The notes: a model not told the origin generated them from the letters alone. DNA of 64,000 bases from Roseibium sp. TrichSKD4 (GCF_000148725.1 NZ_GL476311.1:131501-195500), one strand, 5' to 3'. Counted from the first letter of the stretch, positions 45,113 through 54,664 are shown. Numbers and translations: made by a program.

Positions 45113-45319
45113 ATGGCAGGTATTGAAGGAACTGGATCAGCGGCCCAAAGCGCCGCCAATGTTCGCAGCGAACTGGCTACGAATGCAATCCGAGAGCAAA
45201 ATCAACAGGAGCGTCAAGTCGCATCCCTGCTGGAGAAAGCTCAAGATACAAATGAACAGCAAAAACGCGAGACCCGCGAAATTCCGGGCCTCGGGCGAGC
45301 GGTCGATATTTCTGTTTAG
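45113..45319 (+). CDS. Small helical protein with GLGRxxDIxV tail (2)
   Basis: This 68-residue protein is unrecognised. It is predicted helical and Gln/Glu/Ala-rich (ELATNAIREQNQQERQVASL, LEKAQDTNEQQKRETREI), ending PGLGRAVDISV. It starts 38 bases after the preceding gene, so the two are probably one operon. They share the C-terminal ten residues but little else, which points to a functional tail rather than simple duplication. A strong terminator follows. Confidence 0.7.
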   Translation: MAGIEGTGSAAQSAANVRSELATNAIREQNQQERQVASLLEKAQDTNEQQKRETREIPGLGRAVDISV

Positions 45320-45381
45320 TCTTCGGCGCCTCTTGCGAAGACGTTATGGGACTGCTCCGATGGTCCCCTCCAAAACTTTTG

Positions 45382-45411
45382 CCCTGCATGTCGAACATGC
45401 AGGGTTTTTTT
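45382..45411 (+). terminator. Rho-independent terminator after the small-protein pair
   Basis: CCCTGCATGT and ACATGCAGGG form a perfect 10-bp stem with a CGA loop, followed by seven T. It closes the two-gene unit and overlaps the end of the convergent tlpA gene by two bases. Confidence 0.92.
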
Positions 45412-46075
45412 AGTTTTCCCGCTGCACGGTCATCGCAGCGGTAATGAGGTCTTTTGCCTCATTGGATGCCCATTCCGCCGGACCGTACATCGTCCCGACT
45501 TCACATCCGCTTGGGCCGACCAGAATTGTGGTTGGTAGGCCTGTTGCCCTTGCCTTCGCGCGAAGGTCTTTCAAAATCCCGTTTGAGGAATCGTGATAGT
45601 AGGTGAGATCTGTTGCCCCAACTTCTTTCAGAAAGGCTTTTGGCTTTTCCGGCCCGCCCCGGTCCAGATTGATGGCTACAACTTCAAAATCATCACTTCC
45701 CATTTCGACTTGAAGCTCATTGAGGGCGGGCATTTCCTTTCGGCATGGCGCGCACCAGGTGGCCCATAAATTGACAAGAACAGTGCGATTGGCAAAGTCA
45801 GCCATCCGCACCGGTTCGTCGTTCGCCCCTTTAAAAACCAGTTCATCGAGCTTAAGTGGGTTCTGTGCCGGCAAAAATGCGGCCACTTCGCCCTTGGAAA
45901 ATGGTTTGGCCGCTTTGGCAGCTGCCAGTTCAACCGTACAGCTTTGCGCATTGCTGATATTGCCACCAGGGGCCGCTATCACGTATACCGCCGCAGCGGC
46001 GACAGCAGCACCGGCAAGGCCAGCGATAATCGTTCTGCGTTTTGTGCCAGATCCGGTTTCAGTCGGCTTCGTCAT
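45410..46075 (-). CDS. tlpA: TlpA-type thiol:disulfide interchange protein
   Basis: This is a membrane-anchored periplasmic thioredoxin, typically reducing cytochrome c or copper-centre assembly factors of cytochrome oxidase. A cytoplasmic basic start is followed by a single helix ([19 protein letters not shown]). The thioredoxin domain has the active site WCAPC at residues 107-111 and the cis-proline loop [12 protein letters not shown]. It is 221 residues. ATG 46075 was chosen over 46093 because it directly precedes the polar start and signal anchor. It is divergent from argH with a 42-base gap, so promoters must overlap. Confidence 0.9.
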   Translation of the reverse strand: MTKPTETGSGTKRRTIIAGLAGAAVAAAAVYVIAAPGGNISNAQSCTVELAAAKAAKPFSKGEVAAFLPAQNPLKLDELVFKGANDEPVRMADFANRTVLVNLWATWCAPCRKEMPALNELQVEMGSDDFEVVAINLDRGGPEKPKAFLKEVGATDLTYYHDSSNGILKDLRAKARATGLPTTILVGPSGCEVGTMYGPAEWASNEAKDLITAAMTVQREN

Positions 46076-46117
46076 TCTATTTCGTCCTCGCAAGGGGCAG
46101 AGGTTAAGGGACAGGGC

Positions 46118-47512
46118 ATGAGCAATCGCATGTGGGGCGGCCGGTTCGCCGAAGGACCAGATGCTATCATGGAGGAGATTAACGCCTCCATCGATTACGA
46201 TCGCAAATTATATAAGCAAGACATTGACGGCTCGAAAGCCCATGTTCGCATGCTCGCAGACCGGCAAATTGTCGCGTCCGACGATGCCGATAAGATCGTT
46301 CAAGGTCTAGACACGATCCTGTCAGAGATCGAAGGCGGCGATTTCAAGTTTTCGCGTGCGCTTGAAGACATTCACATGAATGTTGAAGCACGTCTGGCGG
46401 AGCTGATCGGCCCGGCTGCCGGTCGTCTTCACACGGCTCGGTCTCGGAATGACCAGGTGGCCACAGATTTCCGCCTTTGGGTGCGTGATACGCTGGACAC
46501 ACTGGACGAGCAGCTGACCGATCTCATGCAGGCATTGGCTGAAAAGGCCGAAGCGCATGCAGGCGATGTTATGCCAGGCTTCACGCATCTGCAGTCTGCC
46601 CAGCCGGTGACTTTTGGTCATCACCTTCTGGCCTATGTGGAAATGTTTGCACGGGACCGCGGCCGCGTGCGCGACGCTCGCAAGCGAATGAATGAGTGTC
46701 CGCTTGGTTCGGCTGCGCTTGCTGGAACGTCTTTCCCGATTGACCGCAAAATGACCGCAGAAGCGCTGGGCTTTGATCGCCCGACGGCCAATTCGTTGGA
46801 CGCGGTATCTGATCGTGATTTCGTTATCGAAGCCTTGTCTGCGGCTTCACTGGTTGCCATGCATTTGTCACGGTTGGCAGAAGAAATCGTCATCTGGTGT
46901 TCCGCGCAGTTCGGTTTCGTGAAGCTGTCGGACAAGTTCTCGACTGGCTCATCGATCATGCCGCAGAAGAAAAATCCGGATGCCGCTGAACTCGTTCGGG
47001 CAAAAACAGGCCGGATTTATGGTTCGCTGCAGGCACTTCTTGTGATGATGAAGGGTCTGCCGCTGGCCTATTCCAAGGACATGCAGGAAGACAAGGAGCA
47101 GGCTTTTGACGGGCTTGCCAGCACGTCTTTGGCTCTCGCTGCCATGACGGGTATGGTCAAGGATCTTGAGCCGGTGACCAAAGCCATGAAGAAAGCTGCC
47201 GGGTCCGGTTACTCCACGGCTACGGATCTTGCTGATTGGCTGGTGCGGGTTCTTGGTCTTCCCTTCCGCGATGCCCACCATGTGACGGGAAAGATTGTTG
47301 GGCTTGCAGTTGAAAAGGGTGTTGAACTCCACAAGGTCTCATTGGAAGAGATGCAAGAGGTCGAGCCAAAGATCACGCAAGATATCTTTACGGTCTTGTC
47401 CGTGGATAAATCTGTTCGCAGCCGGACGAGCTACGGCGGCACATCCCCGGTTAATGTCCGCAAACAGGCGCGCAAGTGGCTCAAGGAGCTGGAAAAGGCC
47501 AACAAGGCCTGA
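46118..47512 (+). CDS. argH: Argininosuccinate lyase
   Basis: ArgH splits argininosuccinate into arginine and fumarate. The N-terminus ([20 protein letters not shown]), the substrate segment [17 protein letters not shown] and the fumarase-superfamily signature [18 protein letters not shown] are present. It is 464 residues and full length. An upstream in-frame start at 45944 is rejected since it would overlap the divergent tlpA gene. argH-lptM-lysA is a conserved order. Confidence 0.97.
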   Translation: MSNRMWGGRFAEGPDAIMEEINASIDYDRKLYKQDIDGSKAHVRMLADRQIVASDDADKIVQGLDTILSEIEGGDFKFSRALEDIHMNVEARLAELIGPAAGRLHTARSRNDQVATDFRLWVRDTLDTLDEQLTDLMQALAEKAEAHAGDVMPGFTHLQSAQPVTFGHHLLAYVEMFARDRGRVRDARKRMNECPLGSAALAGTSFPIDRKMTAEALGFDRPTANSLDAVSDRDFVIEALSAASLVAMHLSRLAEEIVIWCSAQFGFVKLSDKFSTGSSIMPQKKNPDAAELVRAKTGRIYGSLQALLVMMKGLPLAYSKDMQEDKEQAFDGLASTSLALAAMTGMVKDLEPVTKAMKKAAGSGYSTATDLADWLVRVLGLPFRDAHHVTGKIVGLAVEKGVELHKVSLEEMQEVEPKITQDIFTVLSVDKSVRSRTSYGGTSPVNVRKQARKWLKELEKANKA

Positions 47513-47598
47513 GGATGTCAACTTGCAGGCTTGTCGTAACCGGCAAGCCATGCGAGGAGTTGAGCCAAGACATCGGGTTGATCTGTTGAGGAAGTGGC

Positions 47599-47826
47599 AT
47601 GTCGGAAAAATTTGGAACGCGGATCGTGTTGGCCTGCGCAGTTGTGGCGGCTTTGGCTGTCTCGGGCTGCGGTCGAAAGGCCCCGCTGGATGTTCCGACA
47701 GCCAAGCCGGTTGAAACGGCCCCTGCCACGAACGATGGCCCGGTAACAGCAGAAAGTCAGGTTAATACGCCAGAAGAGCCTGTGACCTCTTCCAACGGCT
47801 TTATTCTGGACGCTCTGATCCGCTGA
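47599..47826 (+). CDS. lptM: LptM-like small lipoprotein
   Basis: The 75-residue product has a signal peptide ending AVSGC, with the lipobox cysteine near residue 24 followed by GRKAPLD, the hallmark of LptM/YifL proteins. LptM assists maturation of the LptD-LptE translocon. The rest is Pro/Thr/Glu-rich and disordered, ending GFILDALIR. Its position between argH and lysA is the usual one. Note that lptE is also in this window. Confidence 0.85.
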   Translation: MSEKFGTRIVLACAVVAALAVSGCGRKAPLDVPTAKPVETAPATNDGPVTAESQVNTPEEPVTSSNGFILDALIR

Positions 47827-47867
47827 ATTTCTGGCGAAGTTAAGCCAAGCCAAGCAGGACACTCTCC

Positions 47868-49142
47868 GTGCATCATTTCCAATACAAGAACGGCACACTT
47901 TTCGCCGAAGACGTCTCGGTTGAGGCAATTGCCGAAGAAGTTGGCACACCGTTCTATTGCTATTCGACCGCTACGCTGACCCGGCACTATGAGGTCTTTT
48001 CCTCTGCCTTTGTCGGGATTGATACGCTGGTTTGCTATGCCATGAAGGCAAACTCAAATCAGGCTGTGCTTCGCACCTTGTCCGATCTTGGGGCGGGCAT
48101 GGATGTTGTCTCTGAAGGGGAACTCCGGCGGGCGCGTGCAGCTGGTGTTCCAGCAGACCGGATCCTGTTTTCCGGTGTCGGCAAGACAGAGGCTGAACAG
48201 GCGTATGCGCTGGATGAGGATATCCTGTGCTTCAACGTTGAATCCGAACCGGAACTCGACCAGCTTTCTCGTGTCGCAAGCCAGATAGGCAAGACAGCGC
48301 GTGTGTCGCTGCGGATCAATCCAGATGTTGATGCCAAAACGCATGCGAAGATTTCAACGGGCAAGGCCGAGAACAAGTTTGGCATCTCCTGGCGTCGTGC
48401 GCGGGAGGTCTATGCCCATGCTGCAAAACTGCCGGGTATTCAGGTGTCCGGCATCGACATGCATATTGGTTCCCAAATCACCGAATTGCAGCCCTTTGAT
48501 GATGCGTTCGGACGTTTGGGTGAGTTGATTGCCGATCTTCGCTCCGATGGTCATGCAATTGATCACATCGATCTGGGAGGCGGTCTCGGAATTCCTTATG
48601 TGGCGGATAATGATCCGCCACCGCATCCGGATGCCTATGCGCAAGTGGTCAAGAAGCATGTCGACAAGCTCGACTGCAAGATCGTCTTCGAACCGGGCCG
48701 GTTGATTGCTGGCAATGCGGGCATACTGGTTTCCAAGGTCATTTACCTCAAAGAAGGCGACGACAAGCACTTCTTGATCGTCGATGCCGGGATGAACGAC
48801 CTCATTCGTCCAACGCTTTATGATGCTTATCATGAGGTTCGCCCCGTTCGCGAACCGGCGGATGATACTCCGCGCATGACAGCCGATGTTGTGGGTCCAG
48901 TTTGTGAAACCGGTGATTATCTTGCCCAATTGCGTGAGTTGCCGCGCCTTCAATCGGGTGATTTGATCGCCGTTTATTCCGCTGGTGCTTACGGTGCGGT
49001 TCAATCGGGCACCTATAATTCGCGCCCATTGATTCCAGAGGTCCTTGTCAATAAGGACGAGTTTGCGGTCATTCGCCCCCGGCCTTCCCTTGATGAAATG
49101 ATCGGAATTGACCGGATTCCGGACTGGCTTACGCGATCTTGA
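47868..49142 (+). CDS. lysA: Diaminopimelate decarboxylase
   Basis: LysA makes L-lysine from meso-diaminopimelate with PLP. The PLP lysine is K60 in VCYAMKANSN. The HIGSQITEL segment, DLGGGLGIPY and EPGRLIAGNAG form the phosphate- and substrate-binding parts of the barrel, and GPVCETGDYLA carries the C-terminal catalytic cysteine. It is 424 residues with a GTG start 41 bases after lptM. Confidence 0.97.
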   Translation: MHHFQYKNGTLFAEDVSVEAIAEEVGTPFYCYSTATLTRHYEVFSSAFVGIDTLVCYAMKANSNQAVLRTLSDLGAGMDVVSEGELRRARAAGVPADRILFSGVGKTEAEQAYALDEDILCFNVESEPELDQLSRVASQIGKTARVSLRINPDVDAKTHAKISTGKAENKFGISWRRAREVYAHAAKLPGIQVSGIDMHIGSQITELQPFDDAFGRLGELIADLRSDGHAIDHIDLGGGLGIPYVADNDPPPHPDAYAQVVKKHVDKLDCKIVFEPGRLIAGNAGILVSKVIYLKEGDDKHFLIVDAGMNDLIRPTLYDAYHEVRPVREPADDTPRMTADVVGPVCETGDYLAQLRELPRLQSGDLIAVYSAGAYGAVQSGTYNSRPLIPEVLVNKDEFAVIRPRPSLDEMIGIDRIPDWLTRS

Positions 49143-49281
49143 CTGAATATGAGGGCACTTTTGCTCTCCTTTGCCTTGCCCCCGGCGGCATCATGCCTCA
49201 CCTTATTGGGTGTGACCGGTGCCGCTGGCCCTTGCGTGTTTCTTGAGGGCTCAGCCCTGACACGTGAGATGGAGACGGTTT

Positions 49282-51861
49282 TTGACCCGCGAAGCCAACG
49301 ACCCAGAGATGTCCAAGCCGCGCCTTGATGCGCAATCCATTACGCAGCGCTTGAACCGTATTATCGGCCAAAGCCGGTTGGCATTGTTCGTGGAGCGGCT
49401 GTGGCGCGGTGTGTTTCCCGGAATTGTTGTTCTCTCCTTCTTTGTTGGTTTGTCTTGGTTGGGTGTCTGGACCCTTCTGCCGGGATGGCTGCGTGTTCCG
49501 ATCCTTCTGGCGTTCCTGGTGGGGTTAGTCTGGTCTTTGAAAGGGGTGCGAAGCCTAGCTTGGCCAACCCGCGAAGAGGCACTTGCCCGCATTGAAACAG
49601 ACAGTGGTGTCGACCACCGGCCCTTGACGTCTTACGAGGACGATTTGTCCTTTGGCGGGAATGATCCGGCCAGCCGCGCGTTGTGGTCACTTCACAAGAA
49701 GCGCCTGGAAAACAAACTCGATCAGATGCGGGCCCGTGCTCCGAATCCGAAGGCCTATCGGCTTGACCCGTTTGCGATGAGAACAGTTGCCACAATGCTC
49801 TTGGTGGTTGGTTTTTTTGCCGCAGGTAACCAGCATTGGAGCCGTTTGGGAACAGCCTTTGAAAATCCATTCAAAGAGGAAAGCATCCCAACGCGTCTGG
49901 ATGCATGGGTTACTCCGCCGCTCTATACAGGCGAGCCGCCGGTTTACCTTACAGGCGAAAGCGCAGCCTTGCGTAAGCCGGGCGTGCCAGTCTCCGTGCC
50001 TGAAGGGTCCGTTGTTACAGTACGGGCTCAGGGTTATAGCGATCTTCTGGTTGAATTTGCTGATGCTGCGAGTGGTGGTCGCTCTCCGGTGCTTCCGCCG
50101 GAGGCAGAAGGTGTCGATGTTGACCGTCCGGATCTTCCCTATGAGGTGGAAGTGACACTTGATGCGTCGGGAACTGTCGATCTGGTTCGGGGAACTGAAA
50201 TCTACAAGCAGTTTGCGTTTTCTGTTCGCGCTGATGACGCGCCGGAAATCCGCCTGACGGACGATCCGGAAGAACAGCTCAGCGGGGCTTTGAAGTTCTC
50301 TTATCTGGTAAAAGACGACTATGGCGTTGTTTCTGCAGAGGGAAAACTCTCACCTGCTCCAGAAGCTCTGCGTAGCGGCAAAACACCGCTTCCACTGGTT
50401 GAAGCCCCTCAGTTTCCACTGTCCCTTCCTCCTGTGACCGGGACTGCGAAAACAGGCGAGACCATTCGAGACCTGACATCGCACCCATGGGCTGGGCTTG
50501 AAGTTGATCTCGTGTTGTCGGCCCGCGATGAAGCGGATCAGGAAGGAACATCTCCAGCTTATCGCCTGACCTTGCCACAACGTCTCTTTCGAAAGCCGCT
50601 TGCCCGGGCCATTGTGGAGCAGCGCCGGGATCTTGCGCTAGATGCAAACAATCATCTTCAGGTGATTACCGCCTTTGATGCCTTGATGCTGGCACCGGAA
50701 AGCTTCGGTGTAGAGCCACGTGTCTATCTCGGGATGGATTTTGCCTATCGGCAGGTCATCGCTGCTTCCACGGACGACGAGTTGAAAAACCTGTTGCCCG
50801 TTCTGTGGGATTTGGCACTGACAATCGAAGATGGTGACCTTTCAATGGCTGAGCGGGCGCTGCGAGATGCTCAGGAAGCCCTCCGCAAGGCGTTGGAAGA
50901 AGGGGCGAGCGACGAGGAGATTGCCCGTCTTACTCAGGAGCTGCGCGAAGCGCTTAATGAGTATATGCAGGCTCTTGCGGAGCAGATGAAGCGCAACCCT
51001 CAAGCCATGCAGCCGTTTAACTCCAATCAGCAGTCCATGTCTCAGCAAGATCTGTCGGAAATGTTGGATCGGATTGAGGAACTGGCGCGCACCGGCTCGC
51101 GGGACGCTGCGCGGGAGCTGCTTGCCCAGATGCAGCAGATGCTGGAAAATCTGCAGGCTGGCCGTCCGCAGATGATGCCGCCGGACGGCATGGACGGTGA
51201 AATGATGGAAATGCTGAATGAACTCAGCGAAATGATCCAGAAGCAACAGCAGCTTATGGATCAGACCCATCAGTTCAATCAGCAACAATCTCCCAATGGG
51301 CAGCAACAACAGGGCCAGAACCGCCCGGGCCAGCAAGGTCAGCAGCAACCCGGCCAAGGCAATCAAATGACCGCCGAGCAACTTCAGCAGATGTTGGACC
51401 AGCTCCGTCAGGGGCAGGGCAATCTTGCGCAGCAGTTGCAAGAGCTGATGGATCAACTTGGCCAAAATGGTGTCGGTGAAAATCAGGCATTGGGTGAAGC
51501 GGGTAAGTCAATGGGTGATGCCCAGCAATCGCTTGGTGACGGCCAAGGCGAGCAGGCGCTTGGTCAGCAGGGGCAGGCATTAGAATCGCTTCGTCAGGGC
51601 GCGCAGGGTCTTGCAGAGCAGATGATGGGTCAAGGCAATGGGCCCGGAATGGCCCAAGGCCCGTCTCCACGCGATGAGGATCCACTGGGCCGGCCACGTC
51701 GCTCGGAAGGACCGGACTTTGGCAATCGTGTAAAGGTGCCTGATGAGATTGATGTGCAGCGGGCCCGTCGAATTCTAGAAGAGTTGCGCCGCCGGTTCTC
51801 TGATCCGAGCCGCCCTCAGATCGAATTGGACTATCTTGAGCGGTTGCTGAAACGTTATTGA
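49282..51861 (+). CDS. TIGR02302/DUF4175 family large membrane protein
   Basis: This conserved alphaproteobacterial protein of about 860 residues has unknown function. The N-terminus has two close membrane helices (residues about 32-75: VFPGIVVLSFFVGLSWLGVW and ILLAFLVGLVW) and a third near 170. A large periplasmic-type beta region (200-430) is followed by a long Gln/Met/Gly-rich helical segment (residues 560-790, for example QQQQGQNRPGQQGQQQPGQG). It ends with a conserved basic domain (ARRILEELRRRFSDPSRPQI). The start is uncertain: TTG 49282 with GGAG upstream, GTG 49264 or ATG 49309. It may be co-transcribed with lysA. Confidence 0.85.
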   Translation: MTREANDPEMSKPRLDAQSITQRLNRIIGQSRLALFVERLWRGVFPGIVVLSFFVGLSWLGVWTLLPGWLRVPILLAFLVGLVWSLKGVRSLAWPTREEALARIETDSGVDHRPLTSYEDDLSFGGNDPASRALWSLHKKRLENKLDQMRARAPNPKAYRLDPFAMRTVATMLLVVGFFAAGNQHWSRLGTAFENPFKEESIPTRLDAWVTPPLYTGEPPVYLTGESAALRKPGVPVSVPEGSVVTVRAQGYSDLLVEFADAASGGRSPVLPPEAEGVDVDRPDLPYEVEVTLDASGTVDLVRGTEIYKQFAFSVRADDAPEIRLTDDPEEQLSGALKFSYLVKDDYGVVSAEGKLSPAPEALRSGKTPLPLVEAPQFPLSLPPVTGTAKTGETIRDLTSHPWAGLEVDLVLSARDEADQEGTSPAYRLTLPQRLFRKPLARAIVEQRRDLALDANNHLQVITAFDALMLAPESFGVEPRVYLGMDFAYRQVIAASTDDELKNLLPVLWDLALTIEDGDLSMAERALRDAQEALRKALEEGASDEEIARLTQELREALNEYMQALAEQMKRNPQAMQPFNSNQQSMSQQDLSEMLDRIEELARTGSRDAARELLAQMQQMLENLQAGRPQMMPPDGMDGEMMEMLNELSEMIQKQQQLMDQTHQFNQQQSPNGQQQQGQNRPGQQGQQQPGQGNQMTAEQLQQMLDQLRQGQGNLAQQLQELMDQLGQNGVGENQALGEAGKSMGDAQQSLGDGQGEQALGQQGQALESLRQGAQGLAEQMMGQGNGPGMAQGPSPRDEDPLGRPRRSEGPDFGNRVKVPDEIDVQRARRILEELRRRFSDPSRPQIELDYLERLLKRY

Positions 51862-51891
51862 TGCAGACCGACTTTCCAAGGTCCAGCCAAC

Positions 51892-51914
51892 AAAAAACCC
51901 GGCCATTGGCCGGG
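51892..51914 (-). terminator. Terminator of the hpt-cpdR unit
   Basis: CCCGGCC and GGCCGGG form a perfect 7-bp stem around a 3-base loop. On the minus strand it is followed by six T. It lies just beyond the cpdR stop and between convergent genes. Confidence 0.88.
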
Positions 51915-51947
51915 TGAACCTCTTACCCATCACCGATTGGTGACGGT

Positions 51948-52343
51948 TCAGGCGTAACGCCGTGTCTCTTCTGGCATATTGCCAGCAAGGGCGACGCGAA
52001 CTGCCTTGCGAATGTCTGCCAGAGAAAACGGCTTGGTGATGATGTCCTGAACAAGACTGTCCAAACCATTGGCCCGTTCTCTTTGATCGGCAAACCCGGT
52101 CATGAGAAGGATTGGAAGATCGGGAAAATCCCGCGCTGAATGCAGAGCCAGCGCAATACCGTCCATCACCGGCATCTTGATGTCAGACAAGAGCAGGTCG
52201 AAATTGCCTTTGTTGCGGGTGAGTGCTTCCACGGCCTCGCCGCCGTCCTCGACAGCTTCGACCTGATGGCCATCCAGCTCCAACGCCCGTTTTACAAAGC
52301 TGCGAACGGCTTCGTCATCTTCAGTCAGAAGAATGCGTGCCAC
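51948..52343 (-). CDS. cpdR: CpdR-like single-domain response regulator
   Basis: CpdR is a receiver-only regulator. In its unphosphorylated form it primes ClpXP to degrade cell-cycle proteins such as CtrA's antagonists and PdeA. The protein starts ARILLTEDDEAVRSFVKRAL with the acidic pocket E8-D9-D10. The phospho-acceptor is D54 in LLSDIKMPVMDG, and the KPF switch lysine is in IITKPFSLADIRKAV. It is 131 residues and has no output domain. GTG 52343 was chosen over GTG 52349, which overlaps the hpt stop. The name is by similarity; other single receivers are possible. Confidence 0.82.
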   Translation of the reverse strand: MARILLTEDDEAVRSFVKRALELDGHQVEAVEDGGEAVEALTRNKGNFDLLLSDIKMPVMDGIALALHSARDFPDLPILLMTGFADQRERANGLDSLVQDIITKPFSLADIRKAVRVALAGNMPEETRRYA

Positions 52344-52345
52344 AT

Positions 52346-52909
52346 TCACTCTCCCTTACTTTCCTCGGCTCCGTCCGTTTCCGGTTGGACCACATACCCG
52401 ATAAAGGGCAACTGTCTCCAGGCGTGACCCATGTCCATGCCGTATCCAACGACAAACTTGTCCGGACAGGCAAAGCCAACGAAATCGGCAGATATCGCGG
52501 CTTTTCGGCGTTCCGGTTTATCCAGCAAGGCTGCGACTTGCACGGACCGGGCACCACGTCCCAACAAACGGTCACGAGCGAACTTGAGTGTTCTGCCTGA
52601 TTCGAGGATATCATCGACCAAAATGATATCTCTCCCGTTAACATCACTCTCTACATCGCGAAGGACCCGGACTTCTTCGGATCCCACAGTTCCCGCACCG
52701 TAACTGGAAAGATGGATAAACTCCATCTCCGGCGCAAGACCTGCACGGTGCATTTCGCGCACCAAATCGGCTGCGAAAATAAAACTGCCCTTCAATACAG
52801 CCACAACAAGGAGATTTTGTGGTTCTGTTCGGGCGATTTCTTGAGCAAGGTCAGAAATTCTGGTTGCGATGGTCTGTTCGTCGAAGAGAATATTGATGTT
52901 TGGTGTCAT
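52346..52909 (-). CDS. hpt: Hypoxanthine phosphoribosyltransferase
   Basis: This purine salvage enzyme forms IMP (and perhaps GMP) from PRPP. The flexible-loop serine/tyrosine pair is in HLSSYGAG, and the PRPP motif is IILVDDILESGRT. The base-binding end is KFVVGYGMDMGHAWRQLPFIG. It is 187 residues from ATG 52909; the frame is open to 52987, but that part would overlap the preceding gene. Its stop touches cpdR. Confidence 0.95.
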   Translation of the reverse strand: MTPNINILFDEQTIATRISDLAQEIARTEPQNLLVVAVLKGSFIFAADLVREMHRAGLAPEMEFIHLSSYGAGTVGSEEVRVLRDVESDVNGRDIILVDDILESGRTLKFARDRLLGRGARSVQVAALLDKPERRKAAISADFVGFACPDKFVVGYGMDMGHAWRQLPFIGYVVQPETDGAEESKGE

Positions 52910-52910
52910 G

Positions 52911-53795
52911 TCACTCGAGTGCGAGTTGGCGTTTGTCGCGATCAATAAATCGGACCTGGATATCGGCGGCACCCGGTGGCGGGTCACTTAAAATAGTTCG
53001 AAACCGAGTTTGATCCAATGGGTCAAGTGTCCGTGTCCGTGGTTCTACGGTCCAGGCATAGATCTCCTGTAAATCGGTTCCGCGAATAGACAAGCGAATG
53101 GCCGGCAACTGATTGCGTTCGCTCAACAAGTTGCGAATTGTGCCCTCAACAACAAGCACTGGCCTGCCGCCTTCCTGATCGGAAAAGGTTCTCAAGTCTC
53201 CAAATTCTAGACCACGAAGATTGATGTCCATGCCAATCATTTCAAAAAAACTGGCAAGATCAGGCGCCTGTTTGACAACCGACCCCCTCATGACGAACAC
53301 GAGGGCACACAAGACAACGCAACCCACGAGAACAGAAACGCTGCCGATACGCCCGAAATTGATTGCTGCCAGAACCCTTCGCGTTCGCGCAAAACTTTGC
53401 TTCTTGAATTTGTCGGGATTGATCTTGATTTTGGGCCGATGGGCGCTGGCTTCTATGTCTTGCCCATCACCTTCTTCCTCGTCATCGGCGTCAAATGCAG
53501 CCTCGTCGGCATCCGCATTGGCCGCTTCATTGAAAGCGCCATCATTGGCCGCATCCTCAAATCCGTCATCGGGCGCAGACTGTTCAGCGGCATTGTCCTC
53601 CTCCCACGCTGTTTCATCAGCTGATGAGGCGTCTTGCGCGGGCGGATTGGGCTCTGTGTCCTCAACAGGCGGGTCATTTGGAGAGACGAACCAGCGATTG
53701 CTGCAGCGCGCGCACTTCACACTCCGCCCTTCGGCTCCGAGGGCTTCAGCCTTGATGTCGTAGGATGTCCCGCATTCCGGACATTTGATCTTCAT
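52911..53795 (-). CDS. Zinc-ribbon (MJ0042 type) membrane protein
   Basis: The N-terminus is an MJ0042-type zinc finger with C5-P-E-C8 and C28-A-R-C31. It is followed by an acidic low-complexity stretch (about 80 residues rich in Asp, Glu and Ala), a single membrane helix (SVLVGCVVLCALVFVMRGSV) and a DUF3426-like periplasmic domain (VLVVEGTIRNLLSERNQLP). It is 294 residues. Such proteins are conserved in Alphaproteobacteria with no firm function. It leads the zinc ribbon-hpt-cpdR unit and is divergent from ftsE. Confidence 0.83.
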   Translation of the reverse strand: MKIKCPECGTSYDIKAEALGAEGRSVKCARCSNRWFVSPNDPPVEDTEPNPPAQDASSADETAWEEDNAAEQSAPDDGFEDAANDGAFNEAANADADEAAFDADDEEEGDGQDIEASAHRPKIKINPDKFKKQSFARTRRVLAAINFGRIGSVSVLVGCVVLCALVFVMRGSVVKQAPDLASFFEMIGMDINLRGLEFGDLRTFSDQEGGRPVLVVEGTIRNLLSERNQLPAIRLSIRGTDLQEIYAWTVEPRTRTLDPLDQTRFRTILSDPPPGAADIQVRFIDRDKRQLALE

Positions 53796-53939
53796 GTTGA
53801 GAAGACCCTTTCCAATTCATCCATTCGGCCCTGGCAATCTTGCCAGTCGGCACGGCTGTCGTCATCAATTTCCGGCATGGTATATGGGCGCAGCTTCAAT
53901 TGCCATTTGCAGGCTGCCTATAGAAGGACATTTATATGA

Positions 53940-53954
53940 TTAATGAAGCGTTAA
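53940..53954. promoter_or_regulatory. CtrA box upstream of ftsEX
   Basis: TTAA-TGAAGCG-TTAA is a perfect TTAA-N7-TTAA site, followed by C as in the extended CtrA consensus. It lies 44 bases before the ftsE start in the 202-base gap shared with the zinc-ribbon gene, so it could control either promoter. Confidence 0.75.
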
Positions 53955-53997
53955 CGCGAGCGGTTTAGCTTGGCCGCAAATCCAATGGAGAAGAGAC

Positions 53998-54657
53998 GTG
54001 ATCCGCTTTGAAAATGTCGGATTGAGATATGGAATGGGGCCTGAAATCCTGCGGGATCTCTCGTTTGAGATCGGGCCGCAGTCTTTTCAGTTCCTGACCG
54101 GGCCGTCGGGGGCTGGAAAAACCAGTCTGATCCGTCTCTTGTTCATGTCTCTCAAGCCGACACGCGGTTTGATCAAGGTCTTCAACAAGGATCTTAGCCA
54201 GATTACCAAGCAGGATATCCAGCCGCTGCGCCGCAAGATTGGTGTGGTTTTTCAGGATTTTCGATTGCTGGATCACCTGACAACTTATGAGAACGTTGCC
54301 TTGCCGTTCCGTGTGCTCGGCAAGGAAGAGCATGAATACCGTGCGGATGTGGTTGAGCTATTGAAGTGGGTTGGTCTTGGAGATCGAATGCATGCCATGC
54401 CGCCGGTTTTATCTGGCGGAGAAAAACAGCGCGCGGCTATTGCGCGCGCGCTGATTACGCGTCCCGAAGTGTTGTTGGCAGATGAGCCGACCGGTAACGT
54501 GGACCCACCACTTGCCAGACGTTTGCTCCGGCTGTTCATTGAGTTGAATAAACTGGGGACATCGGTGGTTATCGCCACGCACGATATCGCATTGTTGGAG
54601 CAGGTAAACGCCCGGCGCATGGTTTTGGCCGATGGCCGACTGTCCGTTTTTGATTAG
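53998..54657 (+). CDS. ftsE: Cell division ATP-binding protein FtsE
   Basis: FtsE is the ATPase of the FtsEX complex, which activates peptidoglycan hydrolases at the septum. The Walker A motif GPSGAGKTS is at residues 35-43. The Q-loop FQDFRLLDHLTTYENVALPF follows, with the ABC signature LSGGEKQR near 138 and the Walker B motif VLLADEPTGN near 158. The H-loop is IATHD. It is 219 residues with a GTG start and GGAGAAGAG upstream. A CtrA box lies 44 bases upstream. ftsX follows after 7 bases. Confidence 0.96.
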   Translation: MIRFENVGLRYGMGPEILRDLSFEIGPQSFQFLTGPSGAGKTSLIRLLFMSLKPTRGLIKVFNKDLSQITKQDIQPLRRKIGVVFQDFRLLDHLTTYENVALPFRVLGKEEHEYRADVVELLKWVGLGDRMHAMPPVLSGGEKQRAAIARALITRPEVLLADEPTGNVDPPLARRLLRLFIELNKLGTSVVIATHDIALLEQVNARRMVLADGRLSVFD

Positions 54658-54664
54658 GTTTTAA

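Noticed and set aside
49261-49266. CACGTG core near 49.26 kb, as in parS.
   Set aside because: The flanks (TGA-CACGTG-AGAT) lack the TTT/AAA arms, so it is not a parS site.
49149-49328. A 59-codon frame with a signal-like start (MRALLLSFALPPAA) overlapping the start of the TIGR02302 gene.
   Set aside because: It has no good ribosome site, overlaps a conserved gene in another frame and resembles no family.
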